5,369 nucleotides of DNA from an uncultured Lachnospiraceae bacterium (GTDB lineage Bacteria > Bacillota > Clostridia > Lachnospirales > Lachnospiraceae): assembly GCA_902782655.1 (NCBI GenBank), contig CACZNY010000162.1, positions 1 to 5,369 on the forward strand, written 5' to 3'. Positions 1 through 5,369 of this stretch are shown here, one piece after another. Position 1 is the first letter of the stretch. Each line of letters begins with the position of its first letter. The translations under genes were made by a program, and so were the position numbers. The notes beneath the pieces were generated by a model. The model made no database searches, was not told where the DNA came from, and saw only the letters and a list, made by a program, of their open reading frames with translations.

Positions 1-30
1 ACATAAAATGAAAGAAAGGAGGCAGAAATT

Positions 31-243
31 ATGTTGTCAGAAATGATCGCCCCTGTTGTATTTTCGGATTACGTGAAAAATGAAGAAGAGAAGAAAAAAG
101 AAGACGAGAGAAAGAAGAGAGAAAAAAAGGCAAGGATGAAAGCACTGTTTGATGAGACCGTGGCATATTACACTGCCTCCTCGGCTGCTGAGGAAAAGCA
201 CTATGTCACCTACGGCAGAGACAAAAAATATATTAAGCATTGA
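31..243 (+). CDS. Small lysine/glutamate-rich protein of unknown function (70 aa)
   Basis: I do not recognise this protein. A very good ribosome binding site (AAAGGAGG at 15-22, 8 bases before the ATG) argues that it is a real gene despite its size. It starts with a short apolar segment (residues 5-11). A highly charged run of Lys, Glu and Arg follows (about 16-37) that could form a single helix or short coiled coil. The tail is Tyr/Lys-rich and ends in KYIKH. There is no signal peptide, membrane segment or Cys/His metal motif. It is the only rightward gene here and converges on rarA, with a hairpin between them. Its promoter or an upstream operon partner may lie outside the window. The antisense frame (37-240) is hydrophobic only because Lys/Glu codons read as Phe/Leu on the other strand. 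Confidence 0.6.
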   Translation: MLSEMIAPVVFSDYVKNEEEKKKEDERKKREKKARMKALFDETVAYYTASSAAEEKHYVTYGRDKKYIKH

Positions 244-273
244 TTATTCTTTTCATAACCCTCCTGCATATAT

Positions 274-308
274 CAGGCGCCCCTTCTATCCCTCGGAAGG
301 GGCGTCTG
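274..308. terminator. Strong hairpin between convergent genes, probable bidirectional terminator
   Basis: A 13-bp stem is formed by CAGGCGCCCCTTC (274-286) and GAAGGGGCGTCTG (296-308), with one G-T wobble and a 9-base loop. It lies 30 bases after the stop of the small rightward gene. It also contains the last codons and the TAG stop (286-288) of rarA, so the upstream arm of the leftward transcript is coding sequence. Neither side has a T-run directly after the stem; the nearest rightward one is T7 at 328-334, about 20 bases on. It is therefore not a textbook intrinsic terminator. It could instead act as an RNA 3'-end stabiliser or in Rho-assisted termination. Confidence 0.55.
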
Positions 309-1626
309 GATTATGCTCTCTGTGCCATTTTTTTATCTGATCCAAGCGTTTCCTGAATCTGACTTCCTCTCCCTGATCTCCCGGAATGTAGTACTCTGTC
401 CCAAGGAGGTTATCCGGAAGACACTGTATATCTGTAATTTTGTCCTCATAATCATGAGCATATTTATACCCTTGCCCATATCCGAGTTCATCCATAAGCT
501 TAGTCGGAGCATTTCGGATCACCATAGGCACCGGCTCCGCAAGATCATTCACCGCATCATCCCTTGCTGACAGGTACGCTTTCTCCATAGCGTTTGATTT
601 GGGAGCAAGAGCCATATATATGACTGCCTCTGTAAGATGCACATTGCACTCCGGCACGCCTATGAAGTGGCAGGCCTGATAGGCGGAAATGGCCAGCGTC
701 ATTGCGTATGGATCGGCAAGTCCCACATCCTCTGCGGCAAATCTTGTGACACGTCTTGCGATGTATATGGGATCCTCACCTGCCTCCAGCATCCTGGCAA
801 GCCAGTATACTGACGCATCCGGATCCGAATTCCGCATGGACTTATGCAGAGCGGAGATCAGGTTATAATGCTCCTCACCATTCTTGTCGTACAGAAGGGC
901 TTTTTTTCCGGTAATCTGCTCTACAGTCTGCTTCGTTACAGTGATACTACCATCCTTATCCATATCCCCGTTAAGCACGGCCATCTCCAGAGTAGACAGA
1001 GCCATCCTTGCATCACCGTTTGAAAAGGAAGCTATCATTCCTATAAGATCTTCCTCTAAAGAAATACTCTGTCCACCGAACCCTCTGGGACTTTTGAGAG
1101 CCTGTCTGAGCAGTTTCTCTATGTCATCTTTCGTAAGACCCTTGAGGACGAAAACCTTGCATCTGGAAAGAAGAGCGCTGTTTACCTCAAATGACGGATT
1201 CTCGGTCGTAGCACCTATGAGAATGATAGTCCCCCTTTCCACAAAGGGCAGGAAGGCATCCTGCTGAGCCTTATTAAACCGGTGTATCTCGTCCACGAAT
1301 ACAATTGTCTTCTGACCGTAGCCCTTCATCCGGTCAGCCTCATTCATGACCTCCTTTATCTCCTTTATCCCGCTTGTTACCGCAGAAAAAGTGATAAACC
1401 GGGATTGGGTCTTCTGAGCTATGATCTGTGCCAGTGTAGTCTTCCCCACTCCCGGAGGCCCCCAGAATATCATAGAAGATATCTGATCGCTCTCGATCAG
1501 CCTTCTTAGTACCTTACCCTCACCGACAAGATGCTCCTGGCCTACATACTCATCCAGGCTTACAGGCCTGAGCCTCGCCGCAAGAGGCTCCGGTATGCTG
1601 TTGTCAAAAAGAGACATCTGAGACAT
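286..1626 (-). CDS. rarA: Replication-associated recombination protein RarA/MgsA, AAA+ ATPase
   Basis: This is a cytoplasmic AAA+ ATPase of the RarA/MgsA (YcaJ; eukaryotic WRNIP1/Mgs1) family, which acts at stalled replication forks and is related to clamp-loader subunits. With the start at 1626 it has 446 residues, normal for the family. Visible parts are the N-terminal family motif PLAARLRP..LDEYVGQ (14-32), Walker A GPPGVGKT (56-63), Walker B VFVDEIHRF (109-117), sensor 1 GATTENPSF (138-146), the SR arginine-finger motif near 155, sensor 2 GDARMAL (204-210), and the C-terminal MgsA domain with YWLARML, RRVTRFAAEDVGLADP and LPDNLLGTEYYIP. An in-frame ATG at 1683 would overlap the upstream gene by 52 bases. 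The ATG at 1626 lies 5 bases after that gene's TAA, suggesting coupled translation, and keeps QMSLF at residues 3-7, which resembles a beta-clamp-binding motif. The ATG at 1617 would remove the Gln. It is last in a three-gene cluster. Confidence 0.95.
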   Translation of the reverse strand: MSQMSLFDNSIPEPLAARLRPVSLDEYVGQEHLVGEGKVLRRLIESDQISSMIFWGPPGVGKTTLAQIIAQKTQSRFITFSAVTSGIKEIKEVMNEADRMKGYGQKTIVFVDEIHRFNKAQQDAFLPFVERGTIILIGATTENPSFEVNSALLSRCKVFVLKGLTKDDIEKLLRQALKSPRGFGGQSISLEEDLIGMIASFSNGDARMALSTLEMAVLNGDMDKDGSITVTKQTVEQITGKKALLYDKNGEEHYNLISALHKSMRNSDPDASVYWLARMLEAGEDPIYIARRVTRFAAEDVGLADPYAMTLAISAYQACHFIGVPECNVHLTEAVIYMALAPKSNAMEKAYLSARDDAVNDLAEPVPMVIRNAPTKLMDELGYGQGYKYAHDYEDKITDIQCLPDNLLGTEYYIPGDQGEEVRFRKRLDQIKKWHREHNPDAPSEG

Positions 1627-1631
1627 TTGCC

Positions 1632-3218
1632 TTATATTACCTGCCCGGAATCCGGTGGAATAATATAGTCTGCCAGATTCCATAATTCCTTTTCTACATA
1701 ATTACGACATTTAAACGCCATCTCAAGGCCGCTGTATCTGCCCAGTATTCCAGGATGCCTGAAAAGCTCAAGCTTTTGGGGCTCTATCATTTTTACAAGT
1801 CTTCCGTCTGCAAGAGCCTTCTTCCCCTCATCCGTAAGCTGTACTCCGACCTCCGACCGGAGCTCGCCTGCAAATTCTCTGTGCACCGAATCCCTTTTGT
1901 AACGCTTAAACCTGAGAGCATCGAAAACAGTTATAAGCCCTGCAAAAAATATACGCTCATTTGTACGGGGATTTGCTTTTTCCAGACAGGATATTTTATA
2001 TTCCCATTCTGTGGTAAATTCCTTTTTATCCACTTCACTGAGCTTTTCTTTAAAATCCTCGTATTGCTTCCGGATGTTTATCCTGCTGCAGAGGGGGTAG
2101 ATTATCCGTGCGTTTATTTCATACTCAAGAAGCCTTAAAAAAGATAGGCACAAAAGATGACCTTCCCTGTCTCCCGAACCGTTTTTTAATGCAGTGCAGA
2201 ATTTCCACCCTGCCGCCTTATATGCAAATCTCCCGCTATGAGACATTGTCGCTTCAAGGTCTCTGTCCATAACATGACTGTTGATTTCACGGATTACATA
2301 GGGCGCGTCCTTTTCAAGTGATGCGGTTACCCTTTCAGCAGCTGAACCCACTCCAAAAGATATGGCGTCCTTTTTGAAATGCTCCCTGTCCGTATATAAC
2401 TGTGCCATAATGCCCATCATGTAAGGATTTCCTTCATGCACCGCTTCTGAAAGCTCTTTCCAATACCGTGTAGCTGCATCCTCTTCTATCCCCTGCTGAT
2501 GCATTCTGCAGCTAAGCTCGAGAAAGTCCGCGATATCGGACAGCTCCGTGTATTGCCTGTATACCCCTTCCATTTCATCTTCTGGGACAGAAAAAAGAAG
2601 CGGAAGATACTGGACATTTTCTGCCGGGATCGGCTTATCATCTTCCACATATTTTCTTATAAGCCCCTTTATCGCGTCATTGAGAGTCACCATTTCAAAT
2701 TTATCCGTGATCTTCCGCCGCAGTTCATTAACGTCGGACTCAGGTATACCTGCCTCAATAAGCATGAGCTTTTCTTCATTCAGATTATAGATATCTGCCA
2801 TCAGCTCTGCCACGAACCAACGGTATTTTCTGTCAAAATAAGTGGGGTACTCCATTACCGCTTTGTGATCAGGTACCCAGGAGTGCCCCTGTAAGCGCAT
2901 CAAAGCGCTAATGTATTTCAGGCAGGATTCCGATATTGACTCATATTCGCTGTAATAACTCTCAAACTCGTCATACATCATCAGCTCGGCCAGAGAAGCC
3001 AGATAAAACTCCCTCTCCCCTACATTATCCGTGCGTCTGCCCTTTAAAGCGCCTCTTATCCTTTCATAATCACCGAGCTCATAAAAAATGAGCATTTCCA
3101 TGTATCTTGCACCGGGTATACCGGCATATTTCATGGCGCCAACCACTTCCAATGCTTCAGTATATTTTCTGCATTTATAAAATTTGTCAAAAGCCTGTTC
3201 GTATTGTCTTTTATCCAT
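1632..3218 (-). CDS. Uncharacterised helical protein (528 aa), TPR-like N terminus
   Basis: I do not recognise a named family. The protein looks soluble and almost wholly helical, with no signal peptide or membrane segment. Residues 5-60 read like two TPR-type helical hairpins (EQAFDKFYKCRKYTEALEVV, then a second helix pair ending YELGDYERIRGAL). Similar short helices continue to about 300. The C-terminal part (about 350-520) contains an amphipathic helix LRLLEYEINARI (361-372) and a final block RHPGILGRYSGLEMAFKCRNYVEKEL (487-511). That block loosely recalls the end of HEPN-type domains, but the Rx4-6H catalytic motif is not intact; this is inference only. It lies 24 bases after the [4Fe-4S]/GNAT gene and 5 bases before rarA, so it is probably co-transcribed with both. 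The nearest Shine-Dalgarno-like AAGGA is about 15 bases before the ATG, which is long. The reading frame is intact and clearly coding. Confidence 0.88.
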   Translation of the reverse strand: MDKRQYEQAFDKFYKCRKYTEALEVVGAMKYAGIPGARYMEMLIFYELGDYERIRGALKGRRTDNVGEREFYLASLAELMMYDEFESYYSEYESISESCLKYISALMRLQGHSWVPDHKAVMEYPTYFDRKYRWFVAELMADIYNLNEEKLMLIEAGIPESDVNELRRKITDKFEMVTLNDAIKGLIRKYVEDDKPIPAENVQYLPLLFSVPEDEMEGVYRQYTELSDIADFLELSCRMHQQGIEEDAATRYWKELSEAVHEGNPYMMGIMAQLYTDREHFKKDAISFGVGSAAERVTASLEKDAPYVIREINSHVMDRDLEATMSHSGRFAYKAAGWKFCTALKNGSGDREGHLLCLSFLRLLEYEINARIIYPLCSRINIRKQYEDFKEKLSEVDKKEFTTEWEYKISCLEKANPRTNERIFFAGLITVFDALRFKRYKRDSVHREFAGELRSEVGVQLTDEGKKALADGRLVKMIEPQKLELFRHPGILGRYSGLEMAFKCRNYVEKELWNLADYIIPPDSGQVI

Positions 3219-3242
3219 TGGTATCGTAGATCTTCCTTATCG

Positions 3243-3722
3243 TCAATCAGATCCGTCTCTGTTTTCAGGCTGCTTTAACACCTTCACCGCATATGAGCAG
3301 GTAGGGATCACGTTTATCTTCCTTTTTTCGGCCTCCTCCGCTATCTTGAATACAAGACGCTTAGCTATCCCCCTGCCTCCAAACTCGGGCAAAACCTCTG
3401 TATGATAGATCACCCAGCCATCAGGCGTATCCCGGAAATCACATTCACCTACCTTATTCTCACCGTGATATGCTGCGCTGCAGGATCCGTCTTCCTCGAA
3501 TCTGATCTTTATTTCATGATTATACACACAGGTAAGCGCACCGGAAGGGCATTTGGCTATCGCCTTCCATACCTCTGCTGTGTCAGCTCTCCCCAGATCT
3601 ATCCATGGCCTGCGCATCGGGTCAAAGGCTGAGGGACTTCCATGTACGCATTCCTTGGCATGCCTGCATTTTTCCGAATCCCAGAATACGGTTATATCTT
3701 CATTTTCATATAATCTGTGCAT
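3243..3722 (-). CDS. YjdI-like [4Fe-4S] domain fused to a YjdJ-like GNAT domain (159 aa)
   Basis: This is a two-domain protein. Residues 5-68 match the Fer4_19/YjdI-type mono-cluster domain. They have C19 and C25 in EKCRHAKECVHG, a conserved-looking PWIDL, and C58 in KCPSGAL followed by C65, which can supply four cluster ligands. Residues about 70-150 match the small COG2388/YjdJ-like acetyltransferase family (human NATD1 relatives). They have a short GNAT core with YHTEVLPEFGGRGIAKRLV (acetyl-CoA pyrophosphate loop G115-A120) and the family's late Pro-x-Cys-x-Tyr motif (PTCSY, 140-144). In E. coli yjdI and yjdJ are adjacent genes; here they form one chain. Substrate and redox role are not known from sequence. 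The start ATG follows a G-rich site, GGGGGGAGC. It is the first gene of the probable operon ending in rarA, with a candidate promoter in the gap upstream. Confidence 0.88.
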   Translation of the reverse strand: MHRLYENEDITVFWDSEKCRHAKECVHGSPSAFDPMRRPWIDLGRADTAEVWKAIAKCPSGALTCVYNHEIKIRFEEDGSCSAAYHGENKVGECDFRDTPDGWVIYHTEVLPEFGGRGIAKRLVFKIAEEAEKRKINVIPTCSYAVKVLKQPENRDGSD

Positions 3723-3761
3723 GCTCCCCCCTATGATATCTTTTCTGTTCTGTATTAAATG

Positions 3762-3770
3762 TATATAGCA
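3762..3770 (-). promoter_or_regulatory. Candidate extended -10 promoter of the [4Fe-4S]/GNAT-rarA cluster
   Basis: On the minus strand TGCTATATA matches an extended -10 element (TGnTATAAT), about 40 bases before the start at 3722. No convincing TTGACA-like -35 stands 16-18 bases upstream, which extended -10 promoters can tolerate. A second -10-like hexamer, TTTAAT (3754-3759), lies just downstream. The placement in the only sizeable gap before the three-gene cluster supports it; there is no experimental evidence. Confidence 0.35.
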
Positions 3771-3783
3771 GAACTAATCTGCT
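3767..3783. repeat. Short inverted repeat overlapping the candidate promoter
   Basis: AGCAGA-ACTAA-TCTGCT is a perfect 6-bp inverted repeat with a 5-base centre. It overlaps the last base of the candidate -10 and fills the spacer region, a place where a repressor operator could sit. It is short enough to be chance. Confidence 0.3.
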
Positions 3784-3915
3784 TTACCCTTGGACACCAG
3801 CCCTATTCCAGCTCAACTCTCGCTGCCTTTTTTCACGTTATCTGCCGTGATTATTGGCATTATTTCAGATCATTTTGTCGTATTTCGCCTTGTTTTTTAT
3901 CTCTTGCCGATTTTT

Positions 3916-3934
3916 TGTACTCAAAATGTACTCA
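3916..3934. repeat. Direct repeat TGTACTCA with 11-base period at the end of the MNT gene
   Basis: TGTACTCA occurs at 3916-3923 and again at 3927-3934, separated by AAA. The second copy contains the TGA stop of the nucleotidyltransferase gene (3932-3934). An 11-base period puts both copies on nearly the same face of the helix, as in protein-binding repeats. It could also mark the edge of an inserted or dispersed repeat occupying the gene-free stretch 3723-3931. No other copy is in this window. Confidence 0.5.
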
Positions 3935-4285
3935 CGATAGAGGCAGCACATATCTGACACCCTCACTCTGGACATTCTGATAGAAAGGAACTACTTTCTC
4001 CCACTTATTGAACTCATCGTAGCTTCGTATGACCGGAGATATCAGCAAAGCATATTCATACTTTTCATCCAGTGAGCTTATAATGGCTCTTATCTTCTGT
4101 CTTTCTATGGGTACATCTTCCTTCGGTACGTCCAGCAGGATCATGATATCAACATCGCTGTCACTCTCAAAGTCTCCCCGGGCGCAAGATCCAAACAGTA
4201 TTACTCCTTTAAGCTTATCGCCATAAATATGCTTGATACCAACTGTCAATTCTTTTGCAGCAGCGTTTATCATTTCCTTTGTCAC
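3932..4285 (-). CDS. MNT-type minimal nucleotidyltransferase (117 aa), without adjacent HEPN partner
   Basis: This is a minimal nucleotidyltransferase of the NTP_transf_2/MNT group, the antitoxin type of HEPN-MNT modules, which can transfer AMP from ATP to its partner. The signature GSX10DXD is present: G32-S33, then D44-V-D46, within the stretch GSCARGDFESDSDVD. The C-terminal half carries the block SPVIRSYDEFNKW..VVPFYQNVQSEGV (83-110), which I recall from clostridial members. The expected later acidic residue of the strand before SPVI is not evident (YALLISP). The start is taken as GTG because GAGGGT lies 5 bases upstream; the internal ATG at 4273 has AAAGG only 2 bases before it. No HEPN-domain gene lies within 200 bases on either side, so it may be an orphan antitoxin, a remnant, or act on a partner encoded elsewhere. 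Confidence 0.85.
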   Translation of the reverse strand: MTKEMINAAAKELTVGIKHIYGDKLKGVILFGSCARGDFESDSDVDIMILLDVPKEDVPIERQKIRAIISSLDEKYEYALLISPVIRSYDEFNKWEKVVPFYQNVQSEGVRYVLPLS

Positions 4286-4290
4286 GATAT

Positions 4291-4296
4291 ACCCTC
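4291..4296 (-). promoter_or_regulatory. Ribosome binding site supporting a GTG start for the MNT gene
   Basis: GAGGGT on the minus strand lies 5 bases before GTG at 4285. This favours GTG over the in-frame ATG four codons later. Confidence 0.55.
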
Positions 4297-4351
4297 GTCT
4301 TCTCTTTTAAGATGACATCAAATCTAATCTTGTATTTTACCTCTTTTTCCG

Positions 4352-4380
4352 CTGAAAAAAAAGCTTGTCGACAATTTCAG
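4352..4380. repeat. Nested palindrome upstream of the MNT gene
   Basis: A perfect 10-bp palindrome TTGTCGACAA (4365-4374) is enclosed by the inverted arms CTGAAA (4352-4357) and TTTCAG (4375-4380). An A-run fills the left side. It lies about 70-95 bases upstream of the MNT start, within the 203-base gap 4286-4488, which otherwise holds no gene I can support. It could be an operator or simply AT-rich chance. The leftward T8 after GC is not preceded by a good stem, so I do not call a terminator. Confidence 0.3.
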
Positions 4381-4488
4381 ACGAGTCCATCGGCTTTGAT
4401 CTTGGCACAATTGAAAAGACGCGACCCCGAATCTTTAATTCAAAGCCACGCCTTGTGTTACCCTTCGTTTATATGTTGTAATCTTATT

Positions 4489-4785
4489 TTATCCTATGAC
4501 CTCTATCTCATACCCGCCGGCATTCCATCCGTTTTCCACATGTGTGATCCTGACTCTTGTTCCGGGCTTCAATTCTCCGGCGCCTTGATATACTGCCCAA
4601 TAGCCTTTTCCGTTATCTCCGTCTACTGAATAATCAGTGGTCTCAACCCCATTCGTTGTTCCGTGTCCCGTTCCGGTTCCTACAGTTCCATCGCAAAGAT
4701 ATCCATAGGGATCCACATCTGCTGCTCCGCCTGCCGCATTCTGCATTTCCTCATCGTTTATTTCCATATTCTTGTTATCTGCCAT
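4489..4785 (-). CDS. Secreted-peptide precursor with bacteriocin-type double-glycine leader (98 aa)
   Basis: The N terminus MADNKNMEINDEEMQNAAGG is a typical double-glycine leader: a short acidic amphipathic segment (M-E-I-N-D-E-E-M) leading to Gly19-Gly20. Such leaders are cut after GG by C39-peptidase-containing ABC exporters. The predicted mature part has 78 residues. It starts AADVDPYGYLC with a single Cys (C31), continues with a Gly/Thr-rich linker TVGTGTGHGTTNG (34-46), and ends in a Trp/Tyr/Gly-rich segment. The last part, LKPGTRVRITHVENGW..GGYEIEVIG (72-98), resembles a small beta-barrel or SH3-like fold; this is inference. The start is set at 4785 because GGAGG lies 8 bases before it; that site is inside the codons following the upstream in-frame ATG at 4800. 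It lies just downstream of the CPBP protease gene. No exporter is in the window, and activity is unknown. Confidence 0.82.
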   Translation of the reverse strand: MADNKNMEINDEEMQNAAGGAADVDPYGYLCDGTVGTGTGHGTTNGVETTDYSVDGDNGKGYWAVYQGAGELKPGTRVRITHVENGWNAGGYEIEVIG

Positions 4786-4793
4786 TGTCTTAT

Positions 4794-4798
4794 CCTCC
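4794..4798 (-). promoter_or_regulatory. Ribosome binding site that sets the start of the leader-peptide gene
   Basis: GGAGG is 8 bases before the ATG at 4785. The alternative ATG at 4800 overlaps this site (ATGGAGG) and has only a weak GGCGG-like sequence upstream, so the shorter 98-residue product is preferred. Confidence 0.7.
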
Positions 4799-4848
4799 AT
4801 TTTGATTTCCGCCCTGCTTTATGGACTTTATTCTTTGTGCTTTGTCAT

Positions 4849-4878
4849 TTTATACGGTATTTTTTCCTGCAATGTCCG
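4849..4878 (-). promoter_or_regulatory. Candidate promoter for the leader-peptide gene
   Basis: On the minus strand CGGACA (4873-4878, 4 of 6 match to TTGACA) is followed after 18 bases by TATAAA (4849-4854, 5 of 6 match to TATAAT). This predicts a 5' leader of about 55 bases before the ATG at 4785. It lies in the 99-base gap after the CPBP stop. It would allow the peptide to be expressed separately from the protease, although read-through is also possible since no terminator is evident in the gap. Confidence 0.4.
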
Positions 4879-4884
4879 GGAAAA

Positions 4885-5369
4885 CTATCCCCATAGATCG
4901 TTCTTTTCTCCTTTTCCTCTATTGATGCAGATGATAACTATAATTATCACTGCACAGATCATTACCCCGCCAATACTCCCCTCTATGCCAAACGCTGTAT
5001 CGTAAAAGAACCCATTTCTGGCTGTATCAACATCCATTGTAAATACTGAATAGTACGATACTTCCCCGCTGTTAGGAAGACCAAAGATAATGCTTTGGGA
5101 AAAATTCCAGGCAGTATGAAACATCATCGCAGCCCAAAGGCAGTCATAATAATATACAAATAACGCCAGCATGATCCCGTACAGTGCGATCAGAACAGCA
5201 GGCAGAATAGAGAACCCCGGAGCAAATAAATGGTTCAATACAAAGGCGACCGTGCTGCCAAGGATTGCTATTACCGGAAGCCTATACCTTCTGCGAAGCT
5301 TTTGATACAAATATAGCCGGTCTATTATTTCCTCTGCTCCGCATTGGATAAAGATCACAATAAAGAACA
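4885..5369 (-). CDS. CPBP-family intramembrane metalloprotease (Abi/CAAX-type), 5' end outside window
   Basis: This is a membrane protein of the CPBP (CAAX protease and bacteriocin-processing) family. The three catalytic motifs are visible, numbering from the in-frame GTG at 5358: EEIIDR (E9, E10, R14), FVLNH (F39 to H43, the FxxxH motif), and HTAWN (H81 to N85, the HxxxN motif). They lie in or beside hydrophobic segments (about 29-42, 50-70, 73-92). A last transmembrane helix (about 128-145) ends in a basic, charged tail. The open frame continues upstream through hydrophobic codons (FFIV) to the window edge. Family members have further membrane helices before the EE motif, so 5358 is probably not the true start. 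Family roles include prenyl-protein processing, peptide maturation and bacteriocin self-immunity. Position directly upstream of a double-glycine-leader peptide fits the latter two. Confidence 0.88.
   Translation of the reverse strand, partial: FFIVIFIQCGAEEIIDRLYLYQKLRRRYRLPVIAILGSTVAFVLNHLFAPGFSILPAVLIALYGIMLALFVYYYDCLWAAMMFHTAWNFSQSIIFGLPNSGEVSYYSVFTMDVDTARNGFFYDTAFGIEGSIGGVMICAVIIIVIICINRGKGEKNDLWG

Noticed and set aside
37..240. Hydrophobic leftward frame of 67 residues opposite the small charged gene
   Set aside because: It is the antisense of Lys/Glu-rich codons, which read as Phe/Leu. The sense frame has a much better ribosome binding site.
233..265. AGGAGG followed by ATG on the minus strand just after the rarA hairpin
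   Set aside because: The frame is only seven codons (MKRIINA) before a stop, with no sign of coding or a leader function.
884..1267. Rightward 127-residue open frame inside rarA
   Set aside because: It lies wholly antisense to conserved AAA+ motifs and has no ribosome binding site.
1755..2138. Rightward open frames inside the 528-residue gene, here and at 2499-2894
   Set aside because: They are antisense shadows with Cys/Phe-rich, non-protein-like composition; the minus-strand frame is continuous and better supported.
4381..4460. Possible tRNA or riboswitch-like sequence in the 4286-4488 gap
   Set aside because: I could not build an acceptor stem, a T-arm GGTTCRANNCC or any known riboswitch core on either strand.
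4340..4468. 43-codon stop-free minus-strand stretch in the gap, containing IVPRSKPMDSSEIVDKLFF
   Set aside because: It looks mildly protein-like and might be a gene remnant, but there is no ribosome binding site at its only Met, no recognised family, and this length is expected by chance.
4255..4629. Rightward 124-residue open frame across the gap between the MNT and peptide genes
   Set aside because: It overlaps the ends of two better supported minus-strand genes, has unusual Ser/Cys/Leu-rich composition and no good ribosome binding site.

Overview
The window looks like a chromosomal segment of a Gram-positive anaerobe of the class Clostridia, most likely a Lachnospiraceae-type gut or rumen bacterium. 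This is inferred from the moderate GC content, purine-rich GGAGG-type ribosome binding sites, two likely GTG starts, and gene types common in that group: a double-glycine-leader peptide, a solitary MNT nucleotidyltransferase, and a ferredoxin-like/GNAT fusion. No rRNA, tRNA, CRISPR array or transposase was seen.

Layout: one small gene reads rightwards at the left edge (31-243). Everything else reads leftwards. From the right edge the order is: the C-terminal part of a CPBP-family membrane protease (4885-5369, cut by the window end); a 98-residue protein with a bacteriocin-type double-glycine leader (4489-4785); a stand-alone MNT-type nucleotidyltransferase (3932-4285); and a compact three-gene cluster. 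That cluster holds a [4Fe-4S]-type domain fused to a small GNAT domain (3243-3722), a 528-residue protein of unknown function (1632-3218), and the replication-associated AAA+ ATPase RarA/MgsA (286-1626). The gaps inside the cluster are 24 and 5 bases, so it is probably an operon with rarA last and translationally coupled. A strong hairpin at 274-308 separates rarA from the convergent small gene.

How the genes relate: the rarA cluster is probably housekeeping (replication-fork maintenance plus two poorly understood companions). The right-hand part is accessory in character: a secreted-peptide precursor next to an intramembrane protease with intact catalytic motifs, then an MNT gene without its usual HEPN partner and a gene-free 209-base gap with an 11-base-period direct repeat. 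The most promising lead for something undescribed is the peptide/CPBP pair. Next are the unknown 528-residue protein and a possible sliding-clamp-binding motif at the RarA N terminus, which also helps decide its start codon.
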